DNA from: Catenovulum adriaticum | GTDB lineage: Bacteria > Pseudomonadota > Gammaproteobacteria > Enterobacterales > Alteromonadaceae | DNA length: 64,000 nucleotides | Direction of reading: 5' to 3' | Assembly: GCF_026725475.1 (NCBI RefSeq) | Contig: NZ_CP109965.1 | Coordinates: 2,666,001 to 2,730,000, forward strand | Shown: piece after piece, positions 1 to 8,047 of the stretch | Position numbering within the stretch: the stretch's first letter is position 1 | Layout: each line of letters begins with the position of its first letter | Notes under the pieces: model-generated | What the model was told of the DNA's origin: nothing | What the model saw: the letters and a program-made list of their open reading frames with translations, nothing else | The model's database searches: none | Translations under genes and position numbers: made by a program

Positions 1-2
1 AT

Positions 3-473
3 CGTTGGGTTGAACATGAACGAGTAAATTTAGTACCTTATGTCATGAAATTAATTAAAAAAGCTTCAACATTGGGCGTCAGCGTTTTATTAATCTCTGA
101 TCGGGTATGCAAACCAAATCCGAGAGATCCTTGCCCAATTAAAACAAAAACCTCAAAAGTACTCAGCCGAGTCTCACTCGCTTTTCCTAAAGACCAAATG
201 TTTTTCAGAGGCGAATTTGCAGATTGGAATCAAGATCAAAGTAGCCGACGCCAATTTATAGCTAAACGCTATCGAATACTAATGATCGTTGGAGATGATA
301 TAAATCAAATGATCCCCAAAGCATCTAGTTTACCAGCCAGTGCCCGTTTAAAATTAACGTCACAATATGATGAAATGTGGGGCAATCGATGGTTTTTAAT
401 ACCCAACCCTGTTTATGGGGGGTGGCGTGATACCATGGAAAAATCAATTAAAAACAATATAACTGGATATTGA
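3..473 (+). CDS. HAD-family class B/e(P4)-type acid phosphatase, 3' part (5' end outside window)
   Basis: The frame is open to the left edge (it reads RWVEHERVNLVPYVMK before the first ATG at 45), so this is the C-terminal part of a longer protein. It matches the HAD subfamily IIIB acid phosphatase / 5'-nucleotidase lipoprotein e(P4) pattern: a GVSVLLISDR strand (motif II region), DPCPIKTKT, SSRRQFIAKRYRIL and VGDD (the motif IV acidic pair), ending with WFLIPNPVYGGW as is usual in the family. Such enzymes are exported and dephosphorylate nucleotides or other monoesters. The N-terminal lipobox and DxDxT motif cannot be checked here. A 190-bp gap with no obvious terminator separates it from the next gene. 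Confidence 0.8.
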   Translation, partial: RWVEHERVNLVPYVMKLIKKASTLGVSVLLISDRVCKPNPRDPCPIKTKTSKVLSRVSLAFPKDQMFFRGEFADWNQDQSSRRQFIAKRYRILMIVGDDINQMIPKASSLPASARLKLTSQYDEMWGNRWFLIPNPVYGGWRDTMEKSIKNNITGY

Positions 474-664
474 ATTTAAATGCTATTATATATCAATAAC
501 CTGACAAATTTTTATGGCGCAATAACCGTTTAAATAACTGACTTCTGGTTAGTTTGAGATTACATGTGTAACTGCGTGAAATCGCAATTTTAAATCTATA
601 ATAACTAATTAAAACGTCGCTCGTAAAAAATTAAAGACTCAATTAATTACAAGGTAATCGCTCT

Positions 665-2296
665 ATGTCGCAACATATACCTCAAAAACCCAGTATGTCA
701 CTTGCCAATAAAATTTACCTAATCCCTATCATAGGCGCTATTGGTTTTTTATTTTACGTAGCGGTTATTTATTCAAAAGCCACAAACAATGTAAAAACTT
801 TAGAAGAAGTACGAGATGTCCACTTTCCTAGTTTACAGCTTATTGAACAAAACTTAGAAACTTTAGATAGCATAAAAGAGCAACTAAGCAGCGCAGTCAC
901 AACTGGCGATCAAGATACGTTAGATAATGCGCAGCAAACTGCACAAAACCTTTCAAGATCAATAAAATCATTAGCTCAATATAACCCAGCTTATAAAACA
1001 AAAGCTCAAAGTTTTGCTCAACAATTTGATTCTTACTACCAACAAGCCAGTCGCATTAGTGAAGAAATGGTCAATAATACCGCAGATTTTGCCACCATAG
1101 GCGCGCGCGCTGAAAAAGCGAACCAAATATATGGTGAATTAGAGCAAGCCATGATGCAATTTAGAGATCAACGAGAAGACAACTTTAAAGCCGCAATTAA
1201 AGCCTCAAGTGATACCACCTCAACCCTGATAAACATAGGTATTTTAATGGCATTTGTAGTCACTGCTTTGTTAGCCATTCCGGCCTATTTAGTATCAAAA
1301 AGCCTAACTCAAAATTTAAAACAAGTGATTAATAGTTTACGTAATATTGCTGAAGAAAACGGTGACTTAACCGTCCGTATTAAAGTTGACAAAAATGACG
1401 AAATTGGTCAGTTGGTATATTGGTTTAATTCATTTATGCAACAATTACAAACCGTTATTCGCCAAGTTGTAGATTCAGCAATGCCGTTAGCTGAACTCGC
1501 CCAAACTTTACAAAATTTAGCAGAGCAAACTAAAACAACCGTTGCCACCCAAAAACAAAGTGCTAGCTACACCAAAGATACAGTTGCCAATATGCAACAT
1601 TCGGTAGGCGATGTTGCCAGCTCAGCAGCCAATGCTGCAAAAGCAACTGAAGAAGCCACACAAGCTGCAGAGCAAGGGCAACGAGTGGTTAATGAAACCG
1701 TTAAAAAGATTCAGACCATGTCCGAATCTTCGCAGCAAACATCATCGGTTGTTCAACAATTAAGACAAGATTGTGAGCAAGTTAGTGTCGTACTAGATGT
1801 GATTCGTGCGATTGCAGAGCAAACCAATTTATTGGCACTCAATGCCGCCATTGAAGCCGCTCGAGCCGGCGAGCAAGGCCGTGGGTTTGCCGTAGTAGCC
1901 GATGAAGTCAGAACATTAGCTTCTAGAACTCAAGAATCCACAACACAAATTAACGACACCATTGCCCAGTTACAAACAGCTTCTAACTCAGCGGTGGAGG
2001 CTATGCTACAAGGAACCGAAAGTGCAAAAGATTGTGTCGCAACAGCTAATACCGCAGGTGAAAGCTTAAGCTCAATTAACCAAACCATTATTCAAATTAG
2101 TGAAATGAATAACCACATTGCCCAAACAACAGAGCAGCAAACCAACTTGGCCAATGACATTGTTAATCATACGGATGATATTTATCAAAAAACCAGTGAA
2201 ACAGAGCAAAATTCATCTTCGCTAGCTGATTTAAGTTATCAACTTGCCGCGTTAGCAGATAAACTAAAATCGACATCTAGCAAATTTAAAGTGTAA
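665..2296 (+). CDS. Methyl-accepting chemotaxis protein
   Basis: Inner-membrane chemoreceptor of 543 residues. Membrane segments lie at about 16-36 and 187-210 and flank a helical periplasmic sensor of about 150 residues. A HAMP linker follows (about 210-265). The cytoplasmic signalling coiled coil carries the conserved hairpin tip, EQTNLLALNAAIEAARAGEQ, at about 385-404, which contacts CheA/CheW. The ligand is not predictable from sequence. An AAGGTAA Shine-Dalgarno sequence precedes the ATG. I found no sigma-28-type promoter in the 190-bp upstream gap. The next gene starts 17 bp downstream, so the receptor may be co-transcribed with the copper chaperone and the DUF2333 gene. Confidence 0.95.
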   Translation: MSQHIPQKPSMSLANKIYLIPIIGAIGFLFYVAVIYSKATNNVKTLEEVRDVHFPSLQLIEQNLETLDSIKEQLSSAVTTGDQDTLDNAQQTAQNLSRSIKSLAQYNPAYKTKAQSFAQQFDSYYQQASRISEEMVNNTADFATIGARAEKANQIYGELEQAMMQFRDQREDNFKAAIKASSDTTSTLINIGILMAFVVTALLAIPAYLVSKSLTQNLKQVINSLRNIAEENGDLTVRIKVDKNDEIGQLVYWFNSFMQQLQTVIRQVVDSAMPLAELAQTLQNLAEQTKTTVATQKQSASYTKDTVANMQHSVGDVASSAANAAKATEEATQAAEQGQRVVNETVKKIQTMSESSQQTSSVVQQLRQDCEQVSVVLDVIRAIAEQTNLLALNAAIEAARAGEQGRGFAVVADEVRTLASRTQESTTQINDTIAQLQTASNSAVEAMLQGTESAKDCVATANTAGESLSSINQTIIQISEMNNHIAQTTEQQTNLANDIVNHTDDIYQKTSETEQNSSSLADLSYQLAALADKLKSTSSKFKV

Positions 2297-2312
2297 CTAA
2301 GGTTTTATAACA

Positions 2313-2795
2313 ATGAATTTAACACGTACCAAGAAGATATTATTACCTTTTATTGCGGCTTGTATAGGGTTAACCGCTAGCTTAAGTGCTCAAGCAAACC
2401 TTGAGTTTGAGCAAGCAACTGTTAGGCTAATGCCCACAACACAAAAAAATACAGCAGCATTTGTTAAAATCACCAACACGGGTGAAACCGCTATTAGCCT
2501 AATTGAAGCCAGTAGCAACATTAGTGAAAAAACAGAATTTCACACCCATTTAAATAAAGATGGCATGGCCATGATGCATAAAATGGATCAATTAGTTATT
2601 CCAGCACATAAAAGTGTTTATTTGCAGCCTAGCGGCAAACATATAATGCTGATGAAGCTAAAAAAAGACTGGGTAAAAGTCAGACAAGTTGAATTTGAAT
2701 TAACCAGCAAAAAGCAGAAAACCTATCGTTTTATTGCCCCTATTGAAGCAATAAAACCGCAATCTGCTAAAGTGAAACACAGCCATAATCATTAA
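2313..2795 (+). CDS. Periplasmic copper chaperone, PCu(A)C family (DUF461)
   Basis: 160 residues with a signal peptide (cleavage after about residue 28, SLSAQA). The fold carries the PCu(A)C metal-site pattern: a His followed by clustered Met (FHTHLNKDGMAMMHKM, about residues 75-90) and a later H-x-M (GKHIMLM, about 112). The C-terminus ends in a His-rich tail (KHSHNH) that could bind extra metal. Family members deliver Cu(I) to the CuA centre of cytochrome oxidase or act in periplasmic copper handling. No SCO or oxidase gene is adjacent, so the client is unknown. It sits between the chemoreceptor and the DUF2333 gene with 13-16 bp gaps, which suggests one operon. Confidence 0.88.
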   Translation: MNLTRTKKILLPFIAACIGLTASLSAQANLEFEQATVRLMPTTQKNTAAFVKITNTGETAISLIEASSNISEKTEFHTHLNKDGMAMMHKMDQLVIPAHKSVYLQPSGKHIMLMKLKKDWVKVRQVEFELTSKKQKTYRFIAPIEAIKPQSAKVKHSHNH

Positions 2796-2808
2796 TACAA
2801 AGGTACTT

Positions 2809-3780
2809 ATGAATAATAAAGCGGTGAAAGGAATTGGCGCAGCTGCCATTGCGCTCATAATCATCTTTTGGTTTATCGCAATTTGGTGGAGCCAAGAGCC
2901 AGAACTTAAATCAATTAAACAAGCCAGCCAAGCACACAGCCAAGTTTCAGGTTACGCAACCACAACGGCGCTTATTCAAGTAACAGAAACTTTGTTAAAT
3001 AAGCCCGGCGGATTTACCGCTAACGATGTGCTGCCTCCTTCGGTATTAATGGATAACATGCCAGCGTGGGAATTTGGCGCGCTTGAACAAATAAGAGATT
3101 TAGCACTGGCAATGCGAAAAGATTTTAGTCGATCACAATCTCAATCTGCGGAAGATCAAGATTTAAAATTTGCCCAACCTCAATTAAATATTGACCACAA
3201 AAATTGGGCTTGGCCAAGTGCCGAGGGTGAATACGAAAATGCGCTTGCAGCATTAAATAGTTATCGCGCCCGTTTAATTGATCAAAATCAGGCTGATGGC
3301 CAATTTTATTCTCGGGCTGATAATTTAAGTGACTGGCTAAAAGAAGTTGAAAAACGGCTGGGTTCAACCTCACAAAAACTTAGTGCTAGTGTCGGAAAAA
3401 ACCAATTTAATATAAATCTAGCAGGCGATTCAAGCGCGGCTCAATCAACTCAAACGCCACAGCAAAACAGAGTTCAAACCAACTGGTGGCAAATAGATGA
3501 TGTTTTTTACGAAGCCAGAGGCGCATGTTGGGCACTGCACCATTTTTTACAAGCAATTGAAATAGATTTTAAAGACGTGCTTGAAAAGAAAAATGCAACT
3601 GTGAGTTTACGCCAAATTATCCGTGAGCTTGAAGCCACACAAGAAACAGTGTGGAGTCCGCTCATTTTAAATGGCGGTGGATTTGGCTTTGTAGCCAACC
3701 ATAGTTTAGTGATGGCTAATTATGTTTCGCGGGCCAATGCCGCGTTAATTGATTTACGAGAGCTATTAGAACAAGGTTAA
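2809..3780 (+). CDS. DUF2333 family membrane-anchored protein
   Basis: 323 residues, with one N-terminal membrane anchor (about 9-28) and a long non-cytoplasmic domain. Diagnostic blocks of DUF2333 are present: ATTTALIQVTETLLNKPGG, NDVLPPSVLMDNMPAWEFG, DFSRSQSQS and QFYSRADNLSDWL. The family is common in gammaproteobacteria and has no assigned biochemical role; I do not assign one. It is last in the run of three + strand genes and is followed within 25 bp by a strong hairpin terminator. Confidence 0.88.
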   Translation: MNNKAVKGIGAAAIALIIIFWFIAIWWSQEPELKSIKQASQAHSQVSGYATTTALIQVTETLLNKPGGFTANDVLPPSVLMDNMPAWEFGALEQIRDLALAMRKDFSRSQSQSAEDQDLKFAQPQLNIDHKNWAWPSAEGEYENALAALNSYRARLIDQNQADGQFYSRADNLSDWLKEVEKRLGSTSQKLSASVGKNQFNINLAGDSSAAQSTQTPQQNRVQTNWWQIDDVFYEARGACWALHHFLQAIEIDFKDVLEKKNATVSLRQIIRELEATQETVWSPLILNGGGFGFVANHSLVMANYVSRANAALIDLRELLEQG

Positions 3781-3802
3781 ATCGGCTCAACTAACGCAAG
3801 CA

Positions 3803-3841
3803 AATTAAAATAACAGAGCCACCTGCTCTGTTATTTTAATT
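3803..3841. terminator. Bidirectional intrinsic terminator
   Basis: A perfect 17-bp inverted repeat (left arm 3803-3819, right arm 3825-3841) with a 5-base loop. The GC-rich inner stem (AGAGC/GCTCT) is flanked by A-rich and T-rich arms, so it can end transcription from both sides. It lies between the convergent DUF2333 (+) and yqaB-like (-) genes. Confidence 0.85.
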
Positions 3842-3921
3842 TCATAATCTACTTAACCTTGGCTTAAATTAATTGAATTAAGGTTATTAACCCCTCGCGC
3901 ACAAATAAACCTATAAAAGCC

Positions 3922-4524
3922 TTATTCTAAAAAATAATCGTTTTTAATTTGCATTACCTCTAAAACATCCACCACAAACATACCTGCTGATTTTGCTGCT
4001 TGCATACCAGCTGGAGCATCTTCAAACACAATGCATTTTTCTGGTTTTACTTTCATGAGCTCCGCACAACGCAAAAAAGTATCTGGCGCTGGTTTTGGAT
4101 TTTTTACCTGATCAGCCCCGACTAAATGATCGATTAATTCAGTTAGCCCACATATTTCCAAAATGTGTTTTGCTTCCGCTGTATAAGCACCAGTACCAAC
4201 GGCCATAGGCCTTTTACCCGCATTGTCGCGTGCAAATTCAGCGAGCTTAGTCGGCTTTACATATTGATGAATGGTTTCTTTAACAATGGCTTCTTTAAAT
4301 TCGTTAATTTCATCGCTACTTGCCTGAATATTTAAATCAAAATGTTTAACCAAAATATCCACTGTTTCTTTAGTCGGAACGCCAGCTAATGAACGCATTA
4401 ACGCAAAGTTAATCGGAATCTGATATTGATTAAGCGCTTGTGTCCAAGCATTTTGATGTAAACGCCCACTATCAACTAAAGTGCCGTCCATATCAAAAAT
4501 AATACCCTCATATTCTGTATACAT
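3922..4524 (-). CDS. yqaB: HAD-IA sugar-phosphate phosphatase, YqaB-like
   Basis: 200 residues, cytoplasmic. It has all HAD motifs: FDMDGTLVDS (nucleophile Asp11, residues 10-19), VGTGAYT (motif II), VKNPKPAPDTF (motif III Lys) and VFEDAPAG (motif IV). The spacing and the blocks YEGIIFDMDGT, RPMAVGTG and KPAPDTFLRCAE closely resemble E. coli YqaB, a fructose-1-phosphate/6-phosphogluconate phosphatase. The related beta-phosphoglucomutase family is the alternative, but the overall pattern favours YqaB. An AGAGG sequence 5 bases before the ATG supports the start. It is monocistronic. Confidence 0.85.
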   Translation of the reverse strand: MYTEYEGIIFDMDGTLVDSGRLHQNAWTQALNQYQIPINFALMRSLAGVPTKETVDILVKHFDLNIQASSDEINEFKEAIVKETIHQYVKPTKLAEFARDNAGKRPMAVGTGAYTAEAKHILEICGLTELIDHLVGADQVKNPKPAPDTFLRCAELMKVKPEKCIVFEDAPAGMQAAKSAGMFVVDVLEVMQIKNDYFLE

Positions 4525-4685
4525 ATTGCCTCTATTTATTCGCTAAAAAAATTAAAGTAAAAAATTTAAATAATGAAAACCTATTGATGCAAATAGCCAA
4601 AACAATAAAAAGAATCACTAAACAAATTAAAGCCCAGATCATATACTGATTACATGCAATTCAAAACGGCTAAACCAACATCATT

Positions 4686-5651
4686 ATGCAACTAATCAGC
4701 CATCAATTAATATGGGGCAACCAACAGCACAATGCTTTTACCGATTTAATTAAATTTAACGGTATTTATTACTGCTGTTTTCGCCAAGCAACAAACCATG
4801 TCAGTAAAGATGGCATTATTATTATTCTTAAATCTGAGTCGCTAAACAGCTGGCAAATTGCGAGTAAAATTGTCATCACCAATTCAGATTTAAGAGATCC
4901 TAAGCTCACCATTCATCCTTCAGGAAAATTACTATTAAGCTATTACCATAAAGTTTTTGATAGCTTAGGTAAAAATATTATTAATCAAAACTGCATTCAA
5001 TTTAGCCAAAATGGATTAACTTGGTCATCAGCCAAAATGATAGGAGAAAAAAACTGGTGGCTATGGCGAATTCGCTGGCATAACAACACCGCTTTAGGCA
5101 TCGCCTATAATCGAGCTCAAAATAGAGTCAAACTTTATCAGGGCGACCCATTAGCTGGCTTTTTATTAAAAAAAGACGATTTATTTAGCTTAAAACAAAA
5201 TAGCAAAGGCTACCCAAACGAGTCCGATATATGCTTTTTAGATGACGGCCGAGCCATATGTATTCTTAGGCGCGATGCCGACACCTTCACCGCACAATTG
5301 GGTATTTCAAACACCAGCTACCAACAATGGCAATGGTTTGACTTAAATGAATATTTAGGTGGACCTGCCATCTTAAAACTAGGCAATGGAAAAATTATTA
5401 TCGCCGCACGACGTATTCAATGGCCGTTTAGGTTAAGCACTTGGATTTTTGAACTCAATTTAGCTGACAAAAAATTAATCCCGCTATTTAAACTGCCATC
5501 CGCAGGCGATAATAGCTACCCCGCCATGATTGAAGAGAATGGCAAGGTGTATGTTAGTTATTATTCACAACACAGAATTTTAAAAAATGGGGATAAGCCA
5601 ATTAAAAAGCAAGATAAATGCGCTATTTACCTTGCAAGCATTGCCTTATAA
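4686..5651 (+). CDS. Sialidase/BNR-like beta-propeller protein
   Basis: 321 residues without a signal peptide or membrane segment. The pattern of short beta blades with Asp/Trp-rich turns and the motifs DLRDPKLTIHPSGKLLLSYY, RIRWHNNTALGIAY, NESDICFLDDGRAICILRR and SYPAMIEENGKVYVSYYS resemble exo-sialidase-like five/six-bladed propellers. Several Arg residues could form a carboxylate-binding site, but catalysis is not shown. The lack of a secretion signal argues for a cytoplasmic role on oligosaccharides or for a non-sialidase function. It stands alone; no Shine-Dalgarno is evident before the ATG, and a REP array follows 22 bp after its stop. Confidence 0.65.
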   Translation: MQLISHQLIWGNQQHNAFTDLIKFNGIYYCCFRQATNHVSKDGIIIILKSESLNSWQIASKIVITNSDLRDPKLTIHPSGKLLLSYYHKVFDSLGKNIINQNCIQFSQNGLTWSSAKMIGEKNWWLWRIRWHNNTALGIAYNRAQNRVKLYQGDPLAGFLLKKDDLFSLKQNSKGYPNESDICFLDDGRAICILRRDADTFTAQLGISNTSYQQWQWFDLNEYLGGPAILKLGNGKIIIAARRIQWPFRLSTWIFELNLADKKLIPLFKLPSAGDNSYPAMIEENGKVYVSYYSQHRILKNGDKPIKKQDKCAIYLASIAL

Positions 5652-5673
5652 AAAACCGCACATAAATATAAAA

Positions 5674-5972
5674 CGTTGGGATTCGCTGCGCTCGTCTCAA
5701 GCTACACGGTTTTTTGTATCTAATTCAAAATGTGATGGTTGAACATCCGTTGGGATTCGCTGCGCTTGTCCCAACCTACATGGTTTTTTGTATCCAATTC
5801 AAAATGTGATGGTGAACACCCGTTGGGATTCGCTGCGCTCGTCCCAACCTACATGGTTTTTTGTATCTAATTCAAAAATGTGATGGTTGAACACCCGTTG
5901 GGATTCGCTGCGCTCGTCCCAACCTACACGGTTTTTTTGTATCTAATTCAAAATGTTATGGCGAATCCCAAC
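5674..5972 (+). repeat. Tandem array of four REP units (73-75 bp each)
   Basis: Four head-to-tail copies begin at 5674, 5748, 5821 and 5896. Each starts with a 31-base REP core (CGTTGGGATTCGCTGCGC... ending CCCAACCTAC) that can fold as GTTGGGA/TCCCAAC, followed by a conserved spacer (GGTTTTTTGTAT, TTCAAAATGTGATGG, GAACAC). Copies differ by a few substitutions and one-base indels. The fourth ends at about 5961 and runs into a partial inverted core at 5961-5972. The same core occurs alone at 6549, 10718 and 18725. The array abuts the 3' end of the RAYT transposase gene, the usual partner of such repeats. Confidence 0.9.
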
Positions 5973-5980
5973 AATATAAA

Positions 5981-6487
5981 TCATGAGTGCTCATTTACGC
6001 CCCACTCCGGCGTTAAAATACCTTTTCGAATATATTGATGAATACTCGAATAAGGCCAATCAAATGGTCTTTTTGTATAGCCATGTTTGACTGGATTATA
6101 ATGGATGTAATCTATATGCCTGTGCAAGTCCTCATCATTTCGTATGCAATGCTCCCAAAAACGGCGTTGCCAAATGCCTCTTTCACCTTTATGAGCTCTG
6201 CTGGCATTAAAGCTTTCGGTTTGTGGTAACCGCCTTGAAAAATTTACTTTAACTTGCCGCCAACGCTGAGAGTAATCAAAGTCACCTTCCGGTAATTGCC
6301 ATATAGCGTGTAAATGATCTGGCAACACAACCATAGCGATTGTTTCTATTGGGCGGGTTATAATCATTTTTTTATAAACCTGCCTTAATAGCTCAATATT
6401 ATCCGTTAATATAGGTTTATTGCGTTGTTGTATTACAAGGGTAAAAAAATAACATCCACCCGGGACAAAACACCTTTTATATTGCAT
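5981..6487 (-). mobile_element. REP-associated tyrosine transposase (RAYT, Y1 family)
   Basis: 168-residue protein with the single-domain HUH/Y1 transposase signature of the REP-associated TnpA-REP group: the metal-binding HxH pair His58/His60 in VVLPDHLHAIW, and catalytic Tyr127 in RHIDYIHYNPVKHG. The WQRRFWEHCIRNDEDLHRH block is also typical. RAYTs bind and nick the REP hairpins around them. Here a tandem REP array lies beside the stop codon and a single REP lies upstream of the start (6549-6579), so the gene is REP-bracketed. AAGGA 7 bases before the ATG supports the start. The reading frame is intact and may be active. Confidence 0.93.
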
Positions 6488-6548
6488 AACTCCATCCTTA
6501 AGTTATTTCAATTTGAGTATAGAAGAGATTGTTTGTTAAACCAAAGAT

Positions 6549-6579
6549 GTTGGGATTCGCTGCGCTCGTCCCAACCTAC
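6549..6579 (+). repeat. Single REP core between RAYT and moaD
   Basis: A 31-base copy of the array core, beginning GTTGGGATTCGC and ending CCAACCTACC, followed by a T-run (GTTTTTTTG). It has the same orientation as the array on the other side of the transposase gene. It lies 14 bp from the moaD stop codon and may also act as a 3' mRNA stabiliser or terminator. Confidence 0.9.
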
Positions 6580-6592
6580 CGTTTTTTTGTGG

Positions 6593-6838
6593 TTAACCGC
6601 CGGTTACCGGCGGGAAAAATGCGACTTCATCGCCGCTTTGCACAATGGTATTTTGGTTAACCATTTCTTGGTTCACCGCGGCTAATACTTTGTTGCCCAT
6701 TAATACGGATTGCCATTGTGGGTTTTGTTTAATCAAGCTACTTTTAACCTCAGCAACGCTCACTTGATCTATTTCCAGTTCAATAAACTCACAATTAAGT
6801 TGCTCTCGTAATTTTGCAAAAAATAAAATTTTAATCAT
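6593..6838 (-). CDS. moaD: Molybdopterin synthase small subunit MoaD
   Basis: 81-residue ubiquitin-fold protein ending in the Gly-Gly tail (PPVTGG) that is adenylated and thiocarboxylated to carry the sulfur for molybdopterin synthesis. It starts MIKILFFAKLREQL, typical of MoaD. It is the last gene of the moaA-mobA-moaB-moaC-moaD set, 16 bp after moaC. The usual partner moaE, the large subunit, does not follow; instead there is a REP and a transposase gene. Confidence 0.93.
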   Translation of the reverse strand: MIKILFFAKLREQLNCEFIELEIDQVSVAEVKSSLIKQNPQWQSVLMGNKVLAAVNQEMVNQNTIVQSGDEVAFFPPVTGG

Positions 6839-6854
6839 CTAATTTATCTGTCTA

Positions 6855-7358
6855 TTATGATTGATTTTGCCAATGGCCTGTTTTTCCGCCTTGCTTTTCC
6901 AGAACTCGAATACCGCCTATTTCCATACTAGGGTCAACGGCTTTACACATATCAAATAAAGTTAAAGCTGCGACAGATGCGGCCGTAAGCGCCTCCATTT
7001 CAACACCGGTTTTACCAGCCAATTTACACATAGCTTCTATTCGAACCTGATTTTGTTCAGCTTGCACTTCAAATTCAACTTTAACTTTGCTCAACATTAA
7101 TGGATGACATAAAGGAATTAAATCAGCGCACTTTTTGGCCGCTTGAATGCCCGCAATACGAGCAACGGCAAATACATCGCCTTTAGCATGGCCGCCTTCA
7201 ACAATCATGTTAATAGTTTCGGCCGACATTTTAATAAAACCTTGAGCTATCGCGGTGCGCGTAGTAACGGCTTTTTCAGATACATCAACCATATTCGCCT
7301 CGCCTTGTGCATTAACATGGCTAAATTGTTTTGAATCAAACTTGTTATGATCAGACAT
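6855..7358 (-). CDS. moaC: Cyclic pyranopterin monophosphate synthase MoaC
   Basis: 167 residues, slightly longer than usual at the C-terminus. It converts the MoaA product (3',8-cyclo-7,8-dihydro-GTP) into cyclic pyranopterin monophosphate. Family blocks are intact: VDVSEKAVTTRTA, GHAKGDVFAVARIAGIQAAK, LIPLCHPLML and MEALTAASVAALTLFDMCK (with the conserved Asp/Lys). It is preceded by moaB with a 4-bp gap and followed by moaD, consistent with translational coupling in one transcript. Confidence 0.96.
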   Translation of the reverse strand: MSDHNKFDSKQFSHVNAQGEANMVDVSEKAVTTRTAIAQGFIKMSAETINMIVEGGHAKGDVFAVARIAGIQAAKKCADLIPLCHPLMLSKVKVEFEVQAEQNQVRIEAMCKLAGKTGVEMEALTAASVAALTLFDMCKAVDPSMEIGGIRVLEKQGGKTGHWQNQS

Positions 7359-7362
7359 TTAT

Positions 7363-7911
7363 TTAACCTCGGCTTTCACAAGCGTCAACAGACTGATCAA
7401 CGACTTTGAGCTGAGCAACAAAATTACAAGGTTTTACACTGGCATCAATTTGCGATTTAATAATATCATTCCAACCAGTTTTGCAAGCGCCCGTTGAACC
7501 AGGCAAACAAAAGATAACCACTTTATTTGCCATACCCGCAACGGCTCTTGATTGAATAGTTGAGGTGCCAATATCCGCTAACGATACTTGCCTAAACAAT
7601 TCACCAAAACCTTCAACCGTTTTATCAAATAATGGGGTAATCGCCTCGGGTGTGCTGTCTCGCCCCGTAAATCCGGTGCCACCCGTGGTTAAAATAACCT
7701 GCACGTTATCTGATGCAATCCAGTTAGAGCTCACTGCTCTGATTTGATAAATATCGTCTTTAACAATTTTTTTATCAGCCAAAATATGGCCGGCATCTCG
7801 TAACGCGTCAACTAAATACTGACCCGAGGTATCGTTTGATTCATCACGTGTATCCGAAATAGTTAACACCGCAATATTTAATGGTTGAAAGGGTTTGTTT
7901 TGCTTTGCCAT
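7363..7911 (-). CDS. moaB: Molybdenum cofactor biosynthesis protein MoaB
   Basis: Member of the MogA/MoaB molybdopterin adenylyltransferase fold, with LTISDTRD, the substrate-binding TTGGTGFTGRD loop, DSTPEAITPLFDK and FCLPGSTGACKTGW. I place the start at the ATG at 7911 (MAKQNKPFQ), which has AAGAG about 10 bases upstream. An in-frame ATG at 7926 lacks any ribosome binding sequence. It follows a 120-bp gap after mobA that contains a hairpin, so moaBCD may have their own transcription control. Confidence 0.93.
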   Translation of the reverse strand: MAKQNKPFQPLNIAVLTISDTRDESNDTSGQYLVDALRDAGHILADKKIVKDDIYQIRAVSSNWIASDNVQVILTTGGTGFTGRDSTPEAITPLFDKTVEGFGELFRQVSLADIGTSTIQSRAVAGMANKVVIFCLPGSTGACKTGWNDIIKSQIDASVKPCNFVAQLKVVDQSVDACESRG

Positions 7912-7929
7912 TTTAATCTCTTTCATTGT

Positions 7930-7969
7930 AATAAAAATTTAAAAGCCGGATGTAATCGCCTACAACCGG
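7930..7969 (-). terminator. Hairpin with T-tract between mobA and moaB
   Basis: On the minus strand, CCGGTTGTA pairs with TACATCCGG (arms 7961-7969 and 7946-7954, one mismatch) and is followed by CTTTTAAATTTTTATT. It looks like an intrinsic terminator or attenuator after mobA. Partial read-through would let moaBCD share the riboswitch-controlled transcript. Confidence 0.55.
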
Positions 7970-8047
7970 ATTAATCATGATGTTTTAAGTTGCTGCGAGC
8001 TGGGTAAGCTAAGCTCGTCACCTAACCATGTAAATTAAAAAATGAGC

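Noticed and set aside
474..664. Sigma-28 promoter before the chemoreceptor
   Set aside because: No TAAA-N15-GCCGATAA-like sequence was seen.
5674..5972. CRISPR array
   Set aside because: The repeats are 73-75 bp units joined directly with conserved, not unique, spacers, and there are no cas genes.
6035..6229. Plus-strand reading frame inside the RAYT gene
   Set aside because: It lies opposite the conserved transposase and has no family resemblance.
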